Shown one piece after another: positions 24,182-34,043 of a stretch of DNA of 64,000 nucleotides (position 1 is the stretch's first letter; the number at the start of each line of letters is the position of its first letter). The position numbers and the translations under genes were made by a program. Origin of the DNA: Branchiostoma floridae (taxonomy: Eukaryota > Chordata > Leptocardii > Amphioxiformes > Branchiostomatidae); assembly GCF_000003815.2 (NCBI RefSeq), contig NC_049983.1, forward strand, positions 16,130,403 through 16,194,402, in the 5' to 3' direction. The notes beneath the pieces are model-generated. The model worked only from the letters and a program-made list of their open reading frames with translations, was not told the DNA's origin and did not search any database.

Positions 24182-24364
24182 GCGTGCTGTCTACATATGT
24201 TTAGAACAGATAGATAACAGATCGATAACAGTCGTCTACAAGACTTTTCATGTTGCACTTTTTTTTTCTCTCAAGAATGTTGAAAGTAAAAGTTGATCTC
24301 TTTTGCAGAGCCGGGAATACCGGACGAAACTGCCAGGGCCATGGTGGGGGAACTCCAGGCCTAA
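19347..24364 (+). CDS. Lectin gene A: secreted double F-type lectin with VWC-like tail
   Basis: Predicted exons: 19347-19407, 19795-19899, 20281-20361, 20717-20993, 21333-21472, 21956-22372, 22985-23052, 23772-23949, 24309-24364; 1383 nt, 460 residues, in frame throughout with GT/AG borders. Domains: signal peptide 1-20 (ALVLSLTILAWGVHS), acidic linker to about 83, F-type lectin 1 (83-222), F-type lectin 2 (222-361), and a Cys-containing tail ([27 protein letters not shown]) resembling a short VWC domain. Each F-type domain keeps the fucose triad: CTH, then 26 residues to R in NRxDCC, and the second R seven further on. The F-type family binds L-fucose on glycans. Oddity: exon 4 is split by a LINE insert (20998-21329) that must be spliced out; otherwise the gene is broken. 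Compared with gene B it lacks all tectonin exons and one pair of acidic exons. Confidence 0.85.
20423..20605. mobile_element. MITE with TTCGCGGTGG motifs in gene A intron 3
   Basis: The ends CTGTAAATGCATTTAACTTC and TTTCTGCAGTTACAG are imperfect inverted repeats. Inside, TTCGCGGTGGTTTTA and its reverse complement ACCGCGAA recur. The flanks CATATAC / CTTTATTTGC are joined directly in gene B (about 38342-38356), so B shows the empty site. Confidence 0.8.
20994..21332 (+). other. Candidate transposon-derived intron in gene A
   Basis: Splicing from GAG|GTGTTTG (20993/20994) to TATTTTTCTGAG|GTGTGG (21332/21333) removes 339 nt and restores the exon of gene B to the base: 277 + 140 = 417 nt, the same as exon 49682-50098. 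The sites lie in the two copies of the duplicated GAGGTGT. The acceptor is preceded by a pyrimidine-rich GTTTTTTGTATATTTTTCT. Unspliced, the frame runs into a stop soon after the insert begins. No transcript evidence is available. Confidence 0.7.
20998..21329 (-). mobile_element. 5'-truncated LINE 3' fragment inside a lectin exon
   Basis: The insert is flanked by GAGGTGT (20991-20997 and 21330-21336). On the plus strand it opens with TTGTTTGTTTATTTATTTGC, the reverse of a microsatellite-like LINE tail. Reading the minus strand, it begins with the last codons of an ORF2 (VKSALKTHLINHPSPS, stop) followed by a 3' UTR. The same family lies in the plus direction at about 35145-35465 (GTGCCATGAAACACACATC, ACCACCCTAGTCCC and the AAATAAACAAACAAA tail). 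Confidence 0.88.
21589..21699. mobile_element. 111-bp MITE with 9-bp target duplication
   Basis: The ends TAGTCTCTACCAGACTCC and GGAGTCTGGCAGAGACTA are near-perfect inverted repeats that continue as ATAGGTCG and CGACCTAT. It is flanked by GGGGTTGCT at 21580-21588 and 21700-21708. In gene B the matching intron reads CACCTGGGGGTTG then TTAGCAAAGAAGC with no insert. Confidence 0.92.
22640..22900. repeat. GC-rich insertion in gene A intron 5
   Basis: This stretch is rich in CCGG words and includes TTTTAAGTCCGACTTTAAAA, a near-palindrome also present as TTTTAAGTCGGACTTAAAAT in the matching intron of gene B (about 51909). Most of the rest is missing from B. The element class is unknown. Confidence 0.5.
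23056..23640. repeat. Imperfect intronic duplication
   Basis: AGACTCTTCCC-CCATATTCC, AAAAGACGAGATTAG and TGGCATACACTTATACTA occur twice, at about 23056-23205 and 23482-23635. Gene B has a single short version after exon 12. The copy in gene A therefore arose after the gene duplication or was lost in B. Confidence 0.7.
23657..23757. mobile_element. 101-bp hAT-like MITE
   Basis: CAGGGTAGAGACAGCGATCT and AGATCGCAGTCTCTACCCTG are the inverted ends. The flanks are ATATATGT (23649-23656) and ACATATGT (23758-23765), an 8-bp duplication with one mismatch. The element lies directly before the acceptor of gene A exon 7. Gene B lacks it. CAGGG ends with 8-bp duplications are typical of hAT. Confidence 0.85.
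24012..24182. repeat. (CTAT)n and (CT)n microsatellite
   Basis: Runs of CTAT, interrupted, end in a (CT)n block at about 24150-24182. It lies in the last coding intron of gene A. The same intron of gene B keeps a much shorter version at about 52365-52395. Confidence 0.9.
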
Positions 24365-24985
24365 CAGGTAAGCGGGCTATCAAACTTGCTATTAGCCTAC
24401 GGGCATGAACTTGCAAATAAACTTTCTTCTATTAAATAGAGTTAGGGTTGTAGATTTCTTTGTGTGTTCCTTCAACAACATCGCAATCTTGAAATTAAGT
24501 AAACAGTCGTGCGATGATTGCTTCTGTTGCAAAATATTGAAACTTTTATATCTTATAACAAATAATCTAAAGGTTCAAAACTGTGTGTGGGATATGTACC
24601 ATCATCATCATCATCTGCCAAAGATTGATTCCGAATTCATTCTTATCATTCCGTTATACGGTGTCCTGCTTGTTATGTTGTTTCACACTGTGCGCCATGG
24701 GCATAAAATTTGGAGTACTCTCGATCCAGTTAAGCTCATATAGATGTTAATCTTCTACTGGTAGTGTGTTAGTTTTTACTTTGGATATAGTAAATATAAA
24801 CAATGAGCTTATAACAAATCTGCAGCCAAATATTAACTATGATTATAACCATCATACATCGCAAGAGTCCCTGCGGGGAAACTACTTCAACTAAATTTAT
24901 TTTATTATGATATGTGTACGTAAATAACTCAATTGTAACGATGAATACTGCCCTCCATGATCTAATTCGGCATATTGCATTTCAG

Positions 24986-25030
24986 GACAGAGTCGCTGAG
25001 AACTGCTCCCGTCTGCAGCGGCCGCTGTAA
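24986..25030 (+). other. 3' UTR exon of lectin gene A
   Basis: The stop codon at 24362-24364 is followed after CAG by a donor (GTAAGC). An acceptor TTTCAG precedes 24986, and the following GTCTGCAGCGGCCGCTGTAA is almost identical to gene B at 53222. This indicates an untranslated last exon. The right end is not defined. Confidence 0.55.
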
Positions 25031-25825
25031 AATGAGGAGCCCGTCAAACGGACGTCGACTCGGTGTGCCTTGCGTGTGTTTGCATCGCAGATAAAATAGT
25101 CCGAACAAAAAATTGCAGAATCATGCTTCAAAACCTTTTTCAATGCATATGAAATCTGATAGGATGAAACAGCAATGGAGTGTGTGAAGAGAAGTAAACT
25201 TTTAAGGCAAGTGATCAGAAGTTAGCTACAAACTTTAGTCTGCAATGTTTCAAATTAGATATTTCTGTTTGAGAATTCTGTTCTATTAGTCTGGTGGTGA
25301 ACTAATAAGCATTTAGCCCAGGTCCGTATAATATAGCTCCGGAACACCGATCTCTAAACCTACGTTTTCAGTACCTTTCGATCAACTTTCTGTATGCAAA
25401 GGATAGCGTTTTATCCAGTATAGGATTACCAGTTTATTGTCAATTTTTGTTAGTGAAAAGTAAAACAAAGTCAAAAGTTGCATATTTTTTACTAATAGCT
25501 TTAGTTTCATGACATGTACACAGAATCTTCATGTGATTCAAACAACACTGACGGGAAATATCTGTTATTCGCGCTCATTCTATAGTTATGATTTTGATTA
25601 TTTTACATAATCACCCTCTATACCTGCTACATTGTACTTGTATAGTATCCAAGGTATAGTATCCATTCCAGTAATTAATGCATGAGTTGTAATTGACAAG
25701 TGAGAAAACATCATGTGAGGTGTAGAAACCATACAAGGATGTGGAAGGAGGATGTTTAACACCAGGGAGAAAATTGTCGATGTGACTTGCCGTTGGATCA
25801 GAAGTTAATGATCAGTATCATGATT

Positions 25826-26091
25826 CATATAGTAAGGTTCTTTTAGCACAACCAGAAAATAACTTACTTCCGACGTTTCGGTGTCTGTCAGACACCATCA
25901 TCAGGGTGGAATGACGGGAACTACTTCTTGCTGCTACTTATAGCCGATGTAGGTGGCGTTGCAGCAGCAAGAATGCCATCCCAGACGTGGCTCAGCTTGT
26001 ATCCCCCCTCGTCGGAAGTAAGTTATTTTCTGGTTGTGCTAAAAGAACCTTACTATATGAATAATTGCCAACCTGATGAAGTTATTCACGG
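25826..26091. mobile_element. Fold-back retroposon-like insert with 13-bp duplication
   Basis: The insert is bordered by CAGTATCATGATT at 25813-25825 and 26092-26104. It opens with CATATAGTAAGGTTC and an arm of about 50 bp to ACTTCCGACG. The reverse complement of that arm lies at about 26012-26062. A tail AATAATTGCCAACCTGATGA follows. The matching place in gene B (about 54138-54150) is an uninterrupted single copy. The core CCGACGTTTCGGTG also occurs near 36192. Confidence 0.88.
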
Positions 26092-26904
26092 CAGTATCAT
26101 GATTGTGCGTAGCTGATGTTACGTACATGTTGATTTAGGAAGCTGAGAAGGAGAATTTAGAGACAATTGATAAGGAAATTCCAATATCAGAATAAAACTT
26201 TGCTGTATTTCAACATATCAATACATAATCAAGATGGTGGCAATAAATCTGCAATTTAGGGACTGCAAATGATCGTTGTCCGTGTGGTTTGTTGTAAAAT
26301 TATATGATGTTATCTGACGGCATACAGCATAAACTCCTAATTTGGGGTCGATTCGTTATTTCGTATGGTGCCATAAATCAAGTGGACATGTGTATATACC
26401 TGAAACAACAATTTTTTTCGTAAAAAAGACCCAACACACTCATGAAGAACTTGTGAAGGAGTAAGGGTGACCCGGATGTGCTTGGCTGAAACTGTAAACC
26501 GTAGCAAAGTCGACGTCGCATTTCAAATCATTTCACCTCTACTGCGTACTGGTGTGTTAAGGTCGAAGGTTGGTTATACGTACACCAGCTGTACAGACAC
26601 AGATGAAGATACTAGCTAATGAAACGCCTCGTTCTCAGTCTGTGCTCGACTGGAAAGAAGAAGATTGCGAATATTCAAAGGAGTCGTCCTGGTGGGGTAG
26701 ATTTGTTTGGGGTAGAAAAAATCGATCGAAAACGATATCCACCATAAACCGTACCCCACCTCAGCAGTCATAAAGCAGTATATGGTGTTAGACAGAAAAC
26801 AATGAAATTTTGATGGTCACGTGAATGCAAACACAACATTACACAGCCATGGTTACATTGCCTTTCTGTTCTATATACACTTAGGTAATATGCGAGAAGA
26901 AAGT

Positions 26905-27160
26905 TGTAATACCTCCGTGAAAAATGGAGGTATAGTTTTTGGTGTGTCTGTGTGTGAGTGTGTCTGTGTCTGTGTGTCTGTGTGTCCTAATATTTGTGGT
27001 CAGCATAACTTTAGAACCTCTGGATGGATTGTAATGATATTTAGTATGTGGGTAGGTGTTTGGAAGACAAAGGTCACGGTCGACGTTGGGGCCCCTGGTT
27101 TGTGACCTTGGTACTGCAGCAGAACTTAATTTTTTTGTATATTTTGTATATTTTGTATAA
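26905..27160 (+). repeat. Dispersed repeat with (TGTC/TGTG)n core
   Basis: CCTCCGTGAAAAATGGAGG forms a hairpin, followed by a TGTGTCTGTG run and the block GGATGGATTGTAATGATATT, with GACAAAGGTCA after it. A diverged relative, GGATGGATCTTACTGATATT, with CGAAGGTCA, lies at 37300-37370. I do not know the class. Confidence 0.55.
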
Positions 27161-27234
27161 TCCGCGTTAAATCCAATATGTGGCGTCATACTCTACCATT
27201 GTTTTCCATTAAAAGCTGCCTAACCATTTTTTTT

Positions 27235-27700
27235 CATTCATGGTGAGGCACTATTTTACTATGAACTGACACATCTGGGACAGTGAAAGTGAACTTTCAT
27301 TTTCACTTTCACAGCATCGGACATGGGAGGCCATATCGAGCCAGATAAACAAAACAACTTGCTTATTGAATGTTATCATCAGGATTTTTATACCCTGTAC
27401 TTAGAAAAAATAGATAAAATTACGTTTAGAGTGACCTTTGCTGTCAGATATGTTTGTAAGATCAGATAAGTCCGTCGTTCATTCTCCAAGCAAAGGTTGG
27501 GGGGGGGGGATAATAGTGGGCTCCATTTTTAATGTCTGCACCTTCCCCCCGAGACCACTGCTAGAAATGAAGTACGATCTTACTGTGCTGCTCTCTCAAC
27601 GACAACTTGGTAACTTGACCTACGTGCTTTTGAAAGACATTGATGATCGGGGTGTAGGGCGCACTGAAAGACATACCTCAGCCAGACTGAAATTTGGAAA
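27235..27700 (+). repeat. Dispersed repeat, copy 2 (partner at 10905-11350)
   Basis: See copy 1 for the shared words. This copy has an extra GGGGGGGGG run near 27500. It lies just right of the duplicated lectin block A. Confidence 0.7.
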
Positions 27701-28495
27701 ACATATATTACGTAAAGGACGTGACCAGATTGCCCATACGGTTAAAGGCTAATAATAAAATCCAGAATTCGTACTGGTAGTAGATACATTCCCGGGACAG
27801 AAATGTCAGAGATATTTCAGTGTGCAGATCCGTAGTCACAGAGAATAACATCTATCTGCGACTTTCGCCTGATCAAAAGGTCATGTCCTCTTATCTGCAC
27901 TTCACATTTTATGACGCATGAAGTTTTACAATGTGATAAAAAACTAGAAGGATTTATCGACGAGCTCCCTGTGACAAACAAAAAGGCGGAGTTTATGACG
28001 TCATATATTGGCTTCATCAGCCTGTATGTCATTTTCAGGTTGTTTTCCACCCCTTCAATTTACGTGGTTCATTGGTGTATGTGCAAACACTCCGACCCCT
28101 TGTGTACACTTGGTAGTCACGACGAACCGACCTGTCGACGCCAATATAAGGCCTGGGTAACTTTCACACTACAGACATTTCCAGAGAGGCGACCATCCAA
28201 ACTTCGAAGAGATCCCGCTAGGAAGCGGAGTCCGGGAAGCGAGCCTGACTGTGATCATATCGACTGACGTCGACAAGGGTGAGATCATCCTAGCTTTTTT
28301 CCAGCATATGGAACGGCTATATACATGGCGCGATCGTCGTACGATGGCAATCTGAGGGCATTCTTGATCTTAATCTTGTGATAGTCGTGCTTGTGCCCCG
28401 TTACCATGTTTCTTATACGTCGGCTGCCTAAGATACCTGTCGGCGGTTGGTTCTCACACGAATTCTACGACATCCAAATCGTACGACTACCCACG

Positions 28496-28508
28496 ATGAA
28501 GGTGACGG
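28496..28508. repeat. Target-site duplication of LINE, left copy
   Basis: ATGAAGGTGACGG here is repeated without mismatch at 34041-34053, directly after the poly(A) tail. Confidence 0.95.
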
Positions 28509-28689
28509 AGGATTTTTGCTCGAGCTCCAGATATCTGATATTGTTTGTGGAAATCTGAGCTGTTTGCAAGCTTACGAGGAACAAAATTGTGAGAGTGTAC
28601 ACTGGTGAGTTGCAGAGTCCCTGGAAAACATATGAGAAGCCGGAACTATAGCTTTTTGAAACGGAAATCCGGATCAAAACGCATCCAAC

Positions 28690-29835
28690 ATGGCGGCGCG
28701 GGGGCCCCCCTCCCACCATCACCAGCAAAACCAACCAGAGAGAGTCGAGCCACTGTTTGTGCAGGTTTCCGACGTATACATCGGAGCGGACGCCGAGGCA
28801 CTGTCATGTGTAGAGATCTGTCTTGCGGCTGAGGAGGTTTCAGGACCTGTCACAGTTGTAGGAGCGCAACCTCAGGGCAAGGGCAGGACACACTGGCGTC
28901 TGTACCCACGCACCAACCAAGACCGCCTGAGCTTAATCCAAGCAGGTACTATCACACTCAGGGAACAAGAGGCCTCACTGCTACAGAAGAACCCCTTCGT
29001 CGTGAGGCCAGGGACTGCAACTACCAGAGTGATTGTGAGTAACATACCATTATCGTATGACAACGAAGAAATAGGGAAAACTCTCAGCACAAGAGGCTAC
29101 AAGCTACTGAGCCGTGTCATTGATGAGAGAGCTCGGAATAAGGAGGGTAAGCTAACACGCTTTCTGACGGGCAGAAGATTTGTCTATATCGAGAAGCCTA
29201 GCACACCTCTCCCTCCCAAGATGTCCGTAGGACTTTTTGTGGCTGAGTTCTACCACAGAGAGCAGAAAGAGGCCAATCGTACTAGAGCACAAAAATGCAG
29301 CAACTGCCTACTGGAAGGGCACCACAGAAGCACCTGTGAAAATGAGGTAGTCTGTCTGCAGTGTAGGAAGCCTGGTCACAGGAGAGGTGACCCAAATTGT
29401 GATTTGGATGGAGAAGTCACCGACACTACCAGTCTGCCAGACACACGCACTGACAACACAAGAAAGAACACTGCTGCACCAGGACAGGAACCTGAGCAGG
29501 AGCAAGACAGTGATACAGGAGACGAGACCTCTGACATGGACGAGACAAATGGAGAACTTGTTCCGAACAGTCAGAACAGTCAACCAGGACGAGCAGACAC
29601 CAGGTCGCAGGGAAGAAAGGAGTACCCTACAAGGAGCAGAAGCCACAGCCGTGTCAACAACCGGCAAGTAGAGCAACACACCGAACAGGACAAAGTGGAC
29701 AATAACTCTAGCAACAACTCCCTGGAACGTGACTCAGCACAGCCATCAATCGAGATGTGGCTAAAAGAACAGAGAAAAACTGAAACAAAACAAAGTGCAA
29801 AGAATAAGTCATCAAAGAGGAGAAAAAACACATAA
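28690..29835 (+). CDS. LINE ORF1 protein (nucleic-acid binding, CCHC zinc knuckles)
   Basis: 381 residues. The ATG at 28690 sits in AACATGGCGG, a good context, and is the first ATG of this frame. Residues about 95-180 (RVIVSNIPLSYDNEEIGKTL, then LTGRRFVYIEK) look like an RRM-type fold as in Tx1/L1 ORF1 proteins. Residues from C203 hold two zinc knuckles: CSNCLLEGHHRSTC and CLQCRKPGHRRGDPNC. The C-terminal half is charged, rich in Gln, Ser, Thr and Arg, and probably disordered. Known role of such proteins: coating the element RNA and assisting integration. It is separated from ORF2 by 99 bp, so ORF2 is probably reached by reinitiation. Confidence 0.93.
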   Translation: MAARGPPSHHHQQNQPERVEPLFVQVSDVYIGADAEALSCVEICLAAEEVSGPVTVVGAQPQGKGRTHWRLYPRTNQDRLSLIQAGTITLREQEASLLQKNPFVVRPGTATTRVIVSNIPLSYDNEEIGKTLSTRGYKLLSRVIDERARNKEGKLTRFLTGRRFVYIEKPSTPLPPKMSVGLFVAEFYHREQKEANRTRAQKCSNCLLEGHHRSTCENEVVCLQCRKPGHRRGDPNCDLDGEVTDTTSLPDTRTDNTRKNTAAPGQEPEQEQDSDTGDETSDMDETNGELVPNSQNSQPGRADTRSQGRKEYPTRSRSHSRVNNRQVEQHTEQDKVDNNSSNNSLERDSAQPSIEMWLKEQRKTETKQSAKNKSSKRRKNT

Positions 29836-29934
29836 GTATACTTTATATCTTACACATGTACATGTATCTCATATGAGTATGCTTTATATCTTGTCAGATA
29901 CTTCCCTCTCAAATCCACACAATCCCTCGCTTAG

Positions 29935-32900
29935 ATGATGACACACAGAAACATGAAGCTGATCTCCTTCAATTGTAGAGGAATCAGATCATACAATAAA
30001 AGACTAAAAATTTTAACTTGGTTAAAAAAGAAGAAGACTGACATATGCCTTTTACAGGAAACTTATCTGACAAAGGATATAATACATACTATAGATAAAC
30101 AATGGGGTGGTAAAACCATCCACTCTTTTGGTACAAACCATAGTAGGGGTGTAAGCATTCTATTTGACAGTAAACTGCCTGTAGAAATTCTAGAACAAAA
30201 AATTGACACTGAAGGAAGGAAAATTGTTGTGAATTTCAAATTGTACCAGGAAAAATATACCCTACTATGTTTATATGCACCAAACGATCAAAGACAGAGA
30301 AGAACTTTCTTCTATGACATTCAAGAATGGTTACATGACTGGAATTTATACACAATGTTGGTTGGAGGTGATTTCAACTCCATACTTGACCAAAATATGG
30401 ACCTTCTTGGTGGGTCCCTGGCGACAATTGACAAAAATCAGGCCGTAAGGGACCTTTGTGCCCATTTCAACCTACAAGATATATTTCGGCACATGCATCC
30501 CACACTGAAAAGTTTCACTTGGAGAAGAAAAACAACTGCACGAAGGCTAGATTACTGGTTGGTTGAAAACACCTTGACTGATGTTATGGAAGCTGGCCAT
30601 TATGCCAGTATTTGCAGTGATCACAATGCTGTGTTTATAGATATGCATGTTAAGGAAACACCAAGAGGAAATGGATTCTGGAAACTAAATGTTAATCTTT
30701 TAAACGATCCAAACTATAAACACGAAATAGAAAGGCTTATAGAAGATACCAAAATAGAATTCAAACAGTGTAAACCAGAACTTATATGGGAAATATGCAA
30801 AATGAAGATCAAAGAGCTGTCTATAGCATGGTCAAAGTTTAAAACTAAAGAGAGAAACACCTTAGAAAAAGAAACAACAAATAAATTGGAAACTCTACAA
30901 GAGAAAATAGATAAGGATTTAAATCCTCAAACTCTTGCTGAATATGAATGTGTTAAGACGCAGCTGGAGAGTATTCTCCTAGAAAAGGCCAAAGGTCAAC
31001 AAATCAGAGCAAAAGCAAGATATATTGCAGAAAGTGAAAGACCATCCAAGTACTTTTTGAGCTTAGAAAACAAGAAGCAAAGTCAAAATTGTATAACCTC
31101 GCTAGTGAGAGACAATGAAAAAATACATGACCAAGCAGAGATATTAAAAGAGTGTAGAAGCTTTTATCAAACTCTATACTCCTCTAAAAAGGTACCCGAA
31201 GACAAAATTGAAGACTTCCTGGGATCTATGAATATTCCAAACATACTATCTGAACAAGAAAAGCAGGAGTGTGACAAACCAATCACATTACAAGAATGTG
31301 AAGAAGCTGTAACAAGCATGAAACAAGGTAAAACACCTGGCCCTGATGGGCTTCCACCTGAATTTTACAAACTGTTCTGGCCTTCAATTGGAGTTTTAGT
31401 GCACTCTGTTATTTGCAATGCACTCAGTGAAGGAAAACTACCACCCTCCTTCAGAAAGGCCCTACTAAGATTGATACACAAAAATGGAGACATGGAATCA
31501 CTTAGCAATTGGAGACCTATAAGCCTCTTAAATACCGATTATAAGATACTTGCTTTTGTCATGGCAAATAGAATTAAACCTCTCCTGAAAGATCTAATAA
31601 ATAAGGACCAGTGTGCTTACATAAAAGGACGTTTCATAGGACAAAATGTTAGATTAATTCAAGATATAATTGACTTCTGTGACTCCAAAGATAAGACAGG
31701 TATTGTACTATTCATAGATTTTGAGAAAGCATTTGATTGTGTGGAGCACAATTTTATGTTTAAGGTATTAGAGAAATTTAACTTTGGCCCAAATTTTGTA
31801 AACTGGGTAAAGATCATGTATTCTGACTGTCTGGCCTCAGTCATCAACAATGGCTGGAAAGCCGCTAGTATACAACTGCAGCGGGGTATAAGACAAGGAT
31901 GCCCATTAAGTGCGCTACTGTTTCTTCTTGTAGCAGAGATCCTATTTTATAGCATACAAAATAACCAAAATATCAAAGGTGTCACAGTAGACGAAGCAGA
32001 AATTAAGATGTGCCAGGTGGCAGATGATACCACTGTTTTCTTGTCCACTGAAGACTCACTGTATGAAACACTTGAGTGCCTTAGCTCATTCTCTAATGTG
32101 GCTGGACCCAACTTAAACAAAGCTAAAACAAAAGGACTGTGGCTAGGTATATGGAAACACAGAAAAGATGAAATAGCAGGTATCCAATGGCCTTCTGTAA
32201 TTAAGTCACTTGGTGTAAATTTTGGTCATAGCAAGGAACAACTAATGAAATTAAACTGGGATGACAAGGTAAAACAAGTTAAAACAGTTCTCAATACATG
32301 GTGCCAAAGGAATCTTACTTTATTTGGGAAAATAACCATTGTAAAGGCATTGGCAGCTGCAAAGGTAACATATGTAATGAACATTCTTCCAACACCAACA
32401 ATAGTGTTAAAGGAGCTAAATACTGCCTTTTTTAACTTTGTGTGGAGTGGAAAAAAGGACAAAATTAAACGGAAAACTCTCATTGGCAACTATGAACAGG
32501 GAGGTTTAAAAATGCTAGACATACATAGTGTGAAAGATGCTCTCTTGGCGTCTTGGGTTAAACGTTTACTTAATGGTAAGGGTTCTTGGAGATATATCCC
32601 TTTACACTACTTATCTTCCTTAGATATAGACTTGAATTTTGTGTTTCAAATGAGTTGCATTGAAGACAAATACCTGTGTAATGTACCCCTCTTTTATAAG
32701 CAAGTTATCTATGCATGGTACAAAGCTAAAAGCAATTGTGACACAAACCAGATTATCTGGGGAAACAAGCATATTGTATCAGGGGGGAAAACACTCTTGT
32801 ACCCACATTGGATTAACTCTGGTTTTGTTTATATACAGGATATTTTACAAAATGGTACTTTTATAAGTGACAGAGAGGTATTCCGAAAACTTACCAAGAA

Positions 32901-33585
32901 ACATAACTGGATGTGTGAATTGCTCATTGTAAAAAGAGCCATACGTAAAAATTGTTGTATCGAAAGAGAAACGTTAGAAACACCAGCCTTAGATTTTCCA
33001 AAAACTTCTGTGATATACCAAAACCTTATGTTACAAATATTTATAGTTCCAAACTGCCAACAGAAATGGCAGACACATTTTGATATATACTCACTTAATT
33101 GGAAGAAGATTTGGAAAATGCTAGGCACAACTTCATGTAAAGAAACACAAATAGCAGAGCTTAATTACAAACTACTTCATCAAATTTTACCATGTGGTGA
33201 GAAATTAAGCAAATGGAGAATACAAGATGAAGATGGTCAAGTAATTGATCCTGTATGTAAATTATGTGACAGTGGTCATGTTGACAACTATAAACATATG
33301 TTCCTGGAATGTAAAAGGCTAACTAACCTGTGGAATTTAGTACATACTTCTGTACCATTTAGCCCCAGTAACCCTTATATTGATTTTGAAGAGATTATAC
33401 TGGGAAAGGTAAACCAGCCAATAAACGAAAATATCCTGAAGAAAAGAATACGAATAATATCTATAGCAAAGTGGGTTATCTTTAAAACATGGATTTTTTC
33501 TAGAAAGTGCCCACGGCCAATTTCAGGCCATAACTTATCTAACATCTTCAATTGTGAACTCAAAAACAGACTTCATGTTCTGTAA
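29935..33585 (+). CDS. LINE ORF2 protein (endonuclease + reverse transcriptase)
   Basis: 1216 residues, uninterrupted. The start ATG follows directly another ATG (29935 and 29938 region: MMTHRNMKL). The N-terminal APE-type endonuclease shows SFNCRGIRS, LLQETYL, GGDFNS (D146, N148) and SDHN (D229, H230). The RT domain has KTPGPDGLPPEFYK, NWRPISLLN, IDFEKAFD (D595), GIRQGCPLSALLF and the catalytic VADD (D697, D698). The C terminus has CKLCDSGH...HMFLECKRLTNLW, the zinc-ribbon type segment common in L1/Tx1 and plant LINE ORF2. All catalytic residues are present, so activity is plausible. Confidence 0.97.
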   Translation: MMTHRNMKLISFNCRGIRSYNKRLKILTWLKKKKTDICLLQETYLTKDIIHTIDKQWGGKTIHSFGTNHSRGVSILFDSKLPVEILEQKIDTEGRKIVVNFKLYQEKYTLLCLYAPNDQRQRRTFFYDIQEWLHDWNLYTMLVGGDFNSILDQNMDLLGGSLATIDKNQAVRDLCAHFNLQDIFRHMHPTLKSFTWRRKTTARRLDYWLVENTLTDVMEAGHYASICSDHNAVFIDMHVKETPRGNGFWKLNVNLLNDPNYKHEIERLIEDTKIEFKQCKPELIWEICKMKIKELSIAWSKFKTKERNTLEKETTNKLETLQEKIDKDLNPQTLAEYECVKTQLESILLEKAKGQQIRAKARYIAESERPSKYFLSLENKKQSQNCITSLVRDNEKIHDQAEILKECRSFYQTLYSSKKVPEDKIEDFLGSMNIPNILSEQEKQECDKPITLQECEEAVTSMKQGKTPGPDGLPPEFYKLFWPSIGVLVHSVICNALSEGKLPPSFRKALLRLIHKNGDMESLSNWRPISLLNTDYKILAFVMANRIKPLLKDLINKDQCAYIKGRFIGQNVRLIQDIIDFCDSKDKTGIVLFIDFEKAFDCVEHNFMFKVLEKFNFGPNFVNWVKIMYSDCLASVINNGWKAASIQLQRGIRQGCPLSALLFLLVAEILFYSIQNNQNIKGVTVDEAEIKMCQVADDTTVFLSTEDSLYETLECLSSFSNVAGPNLNKAKTKGLWLGIWKHRKDEIAGIQWPSVIKSLGVNFGHSKEQLMKLNWDDKVKQVKTVLNTWCQRNLTLFGKITIVKALAAAKVTYVMNILPTPTIVLKELNTAFFNFVWSGKKDKIKRKTLIGNYEQGGLKMLDIHSVKDALLASWVKRLLNGKGSWRYIPLHYLSSLDIDLNFVFQMSCIEDKYLCNVPLFYKQVIYAWYKAKSNCDTNQIIWGNKHIVSGGKTLLYPHWINSGFVYIQDILQNGTFISDREVFRKLTKKHNWMCELLIVKRAIRKNCCIERETLETPALDFPKTSVIYQNLMLQIFIVPNCQQKWQTHFDIYSLNWKKIWKMLGTTSCKETQIAELNYKLLHQILPCGEKLSKWRIQDEDGQVIDPVCKLCDSGHVDNYKHMFLECKRLTNLWNLVHTSVPFSPSNPYIDFEEIILGKVNQPINENILKKRIRIISIAKWVIFKTWIFSRKCPRPISGHNLSNIFNCELKNRLHVL

Positions 33586-34012
33586 TGTTTACTTCTATGT
33601 ACTTAAATAATAATTTTTAAGCTCATAAAAAGCAACAACAACTGTTAAACCCATAGTATGTAAACTATAGTTCTAGTCCAGTCTAGATCTACTGTGTTAT
33701 AACATACTGTAAACTATACATTGTTATGAAAGAAAAAGTCCCGAATGTTAAAAGTTACTTGTTGTTTTTGATAACCATCTACATGTATCATAATTATTCC
33801 ATGACAATTGTGGCAACCATGTGGTGTATATTGGTTATACATAATAGCCTGTATAAGTACATGAGAGAAATTCTTATATAGACAATGATACTTCTTCCAT
33901 GCGCATTACCTATTGTGTATTTCACTAGTACTTCAAATTACTCCATGTACAATAGTAGCTTAGATACTCTGTTGTTGACAAATGTATTATTTGTTTTACT
34001 AATAAAGCCTTG

Positions 34013-34040
<28 letters not shown>

Positions 34041-34043
<3 letters not shown>

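Larger units (their letters stand above)
28509..34040 (+). mobile_element. Complete L1/Tx1-group LINE, 5.5 kb
   Basis: The element comprises a 5' UTR (28509-28689), ORF1, a 99-bp spacer, ORF2, a 3' UTR with an AATAAAG signal at about 34001 and a poly(A) run to 34040. Perfect 13-bp duplications flank it. Both ORFs are uninterrupted, so the copy looks recently inserted and possibly active. The clade is inferred from the zinc-knuckle ORF1, the APE-type endonuclease, the RT and a C-terminal zinc-ribbon-like segment. Confidence 0.95.
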
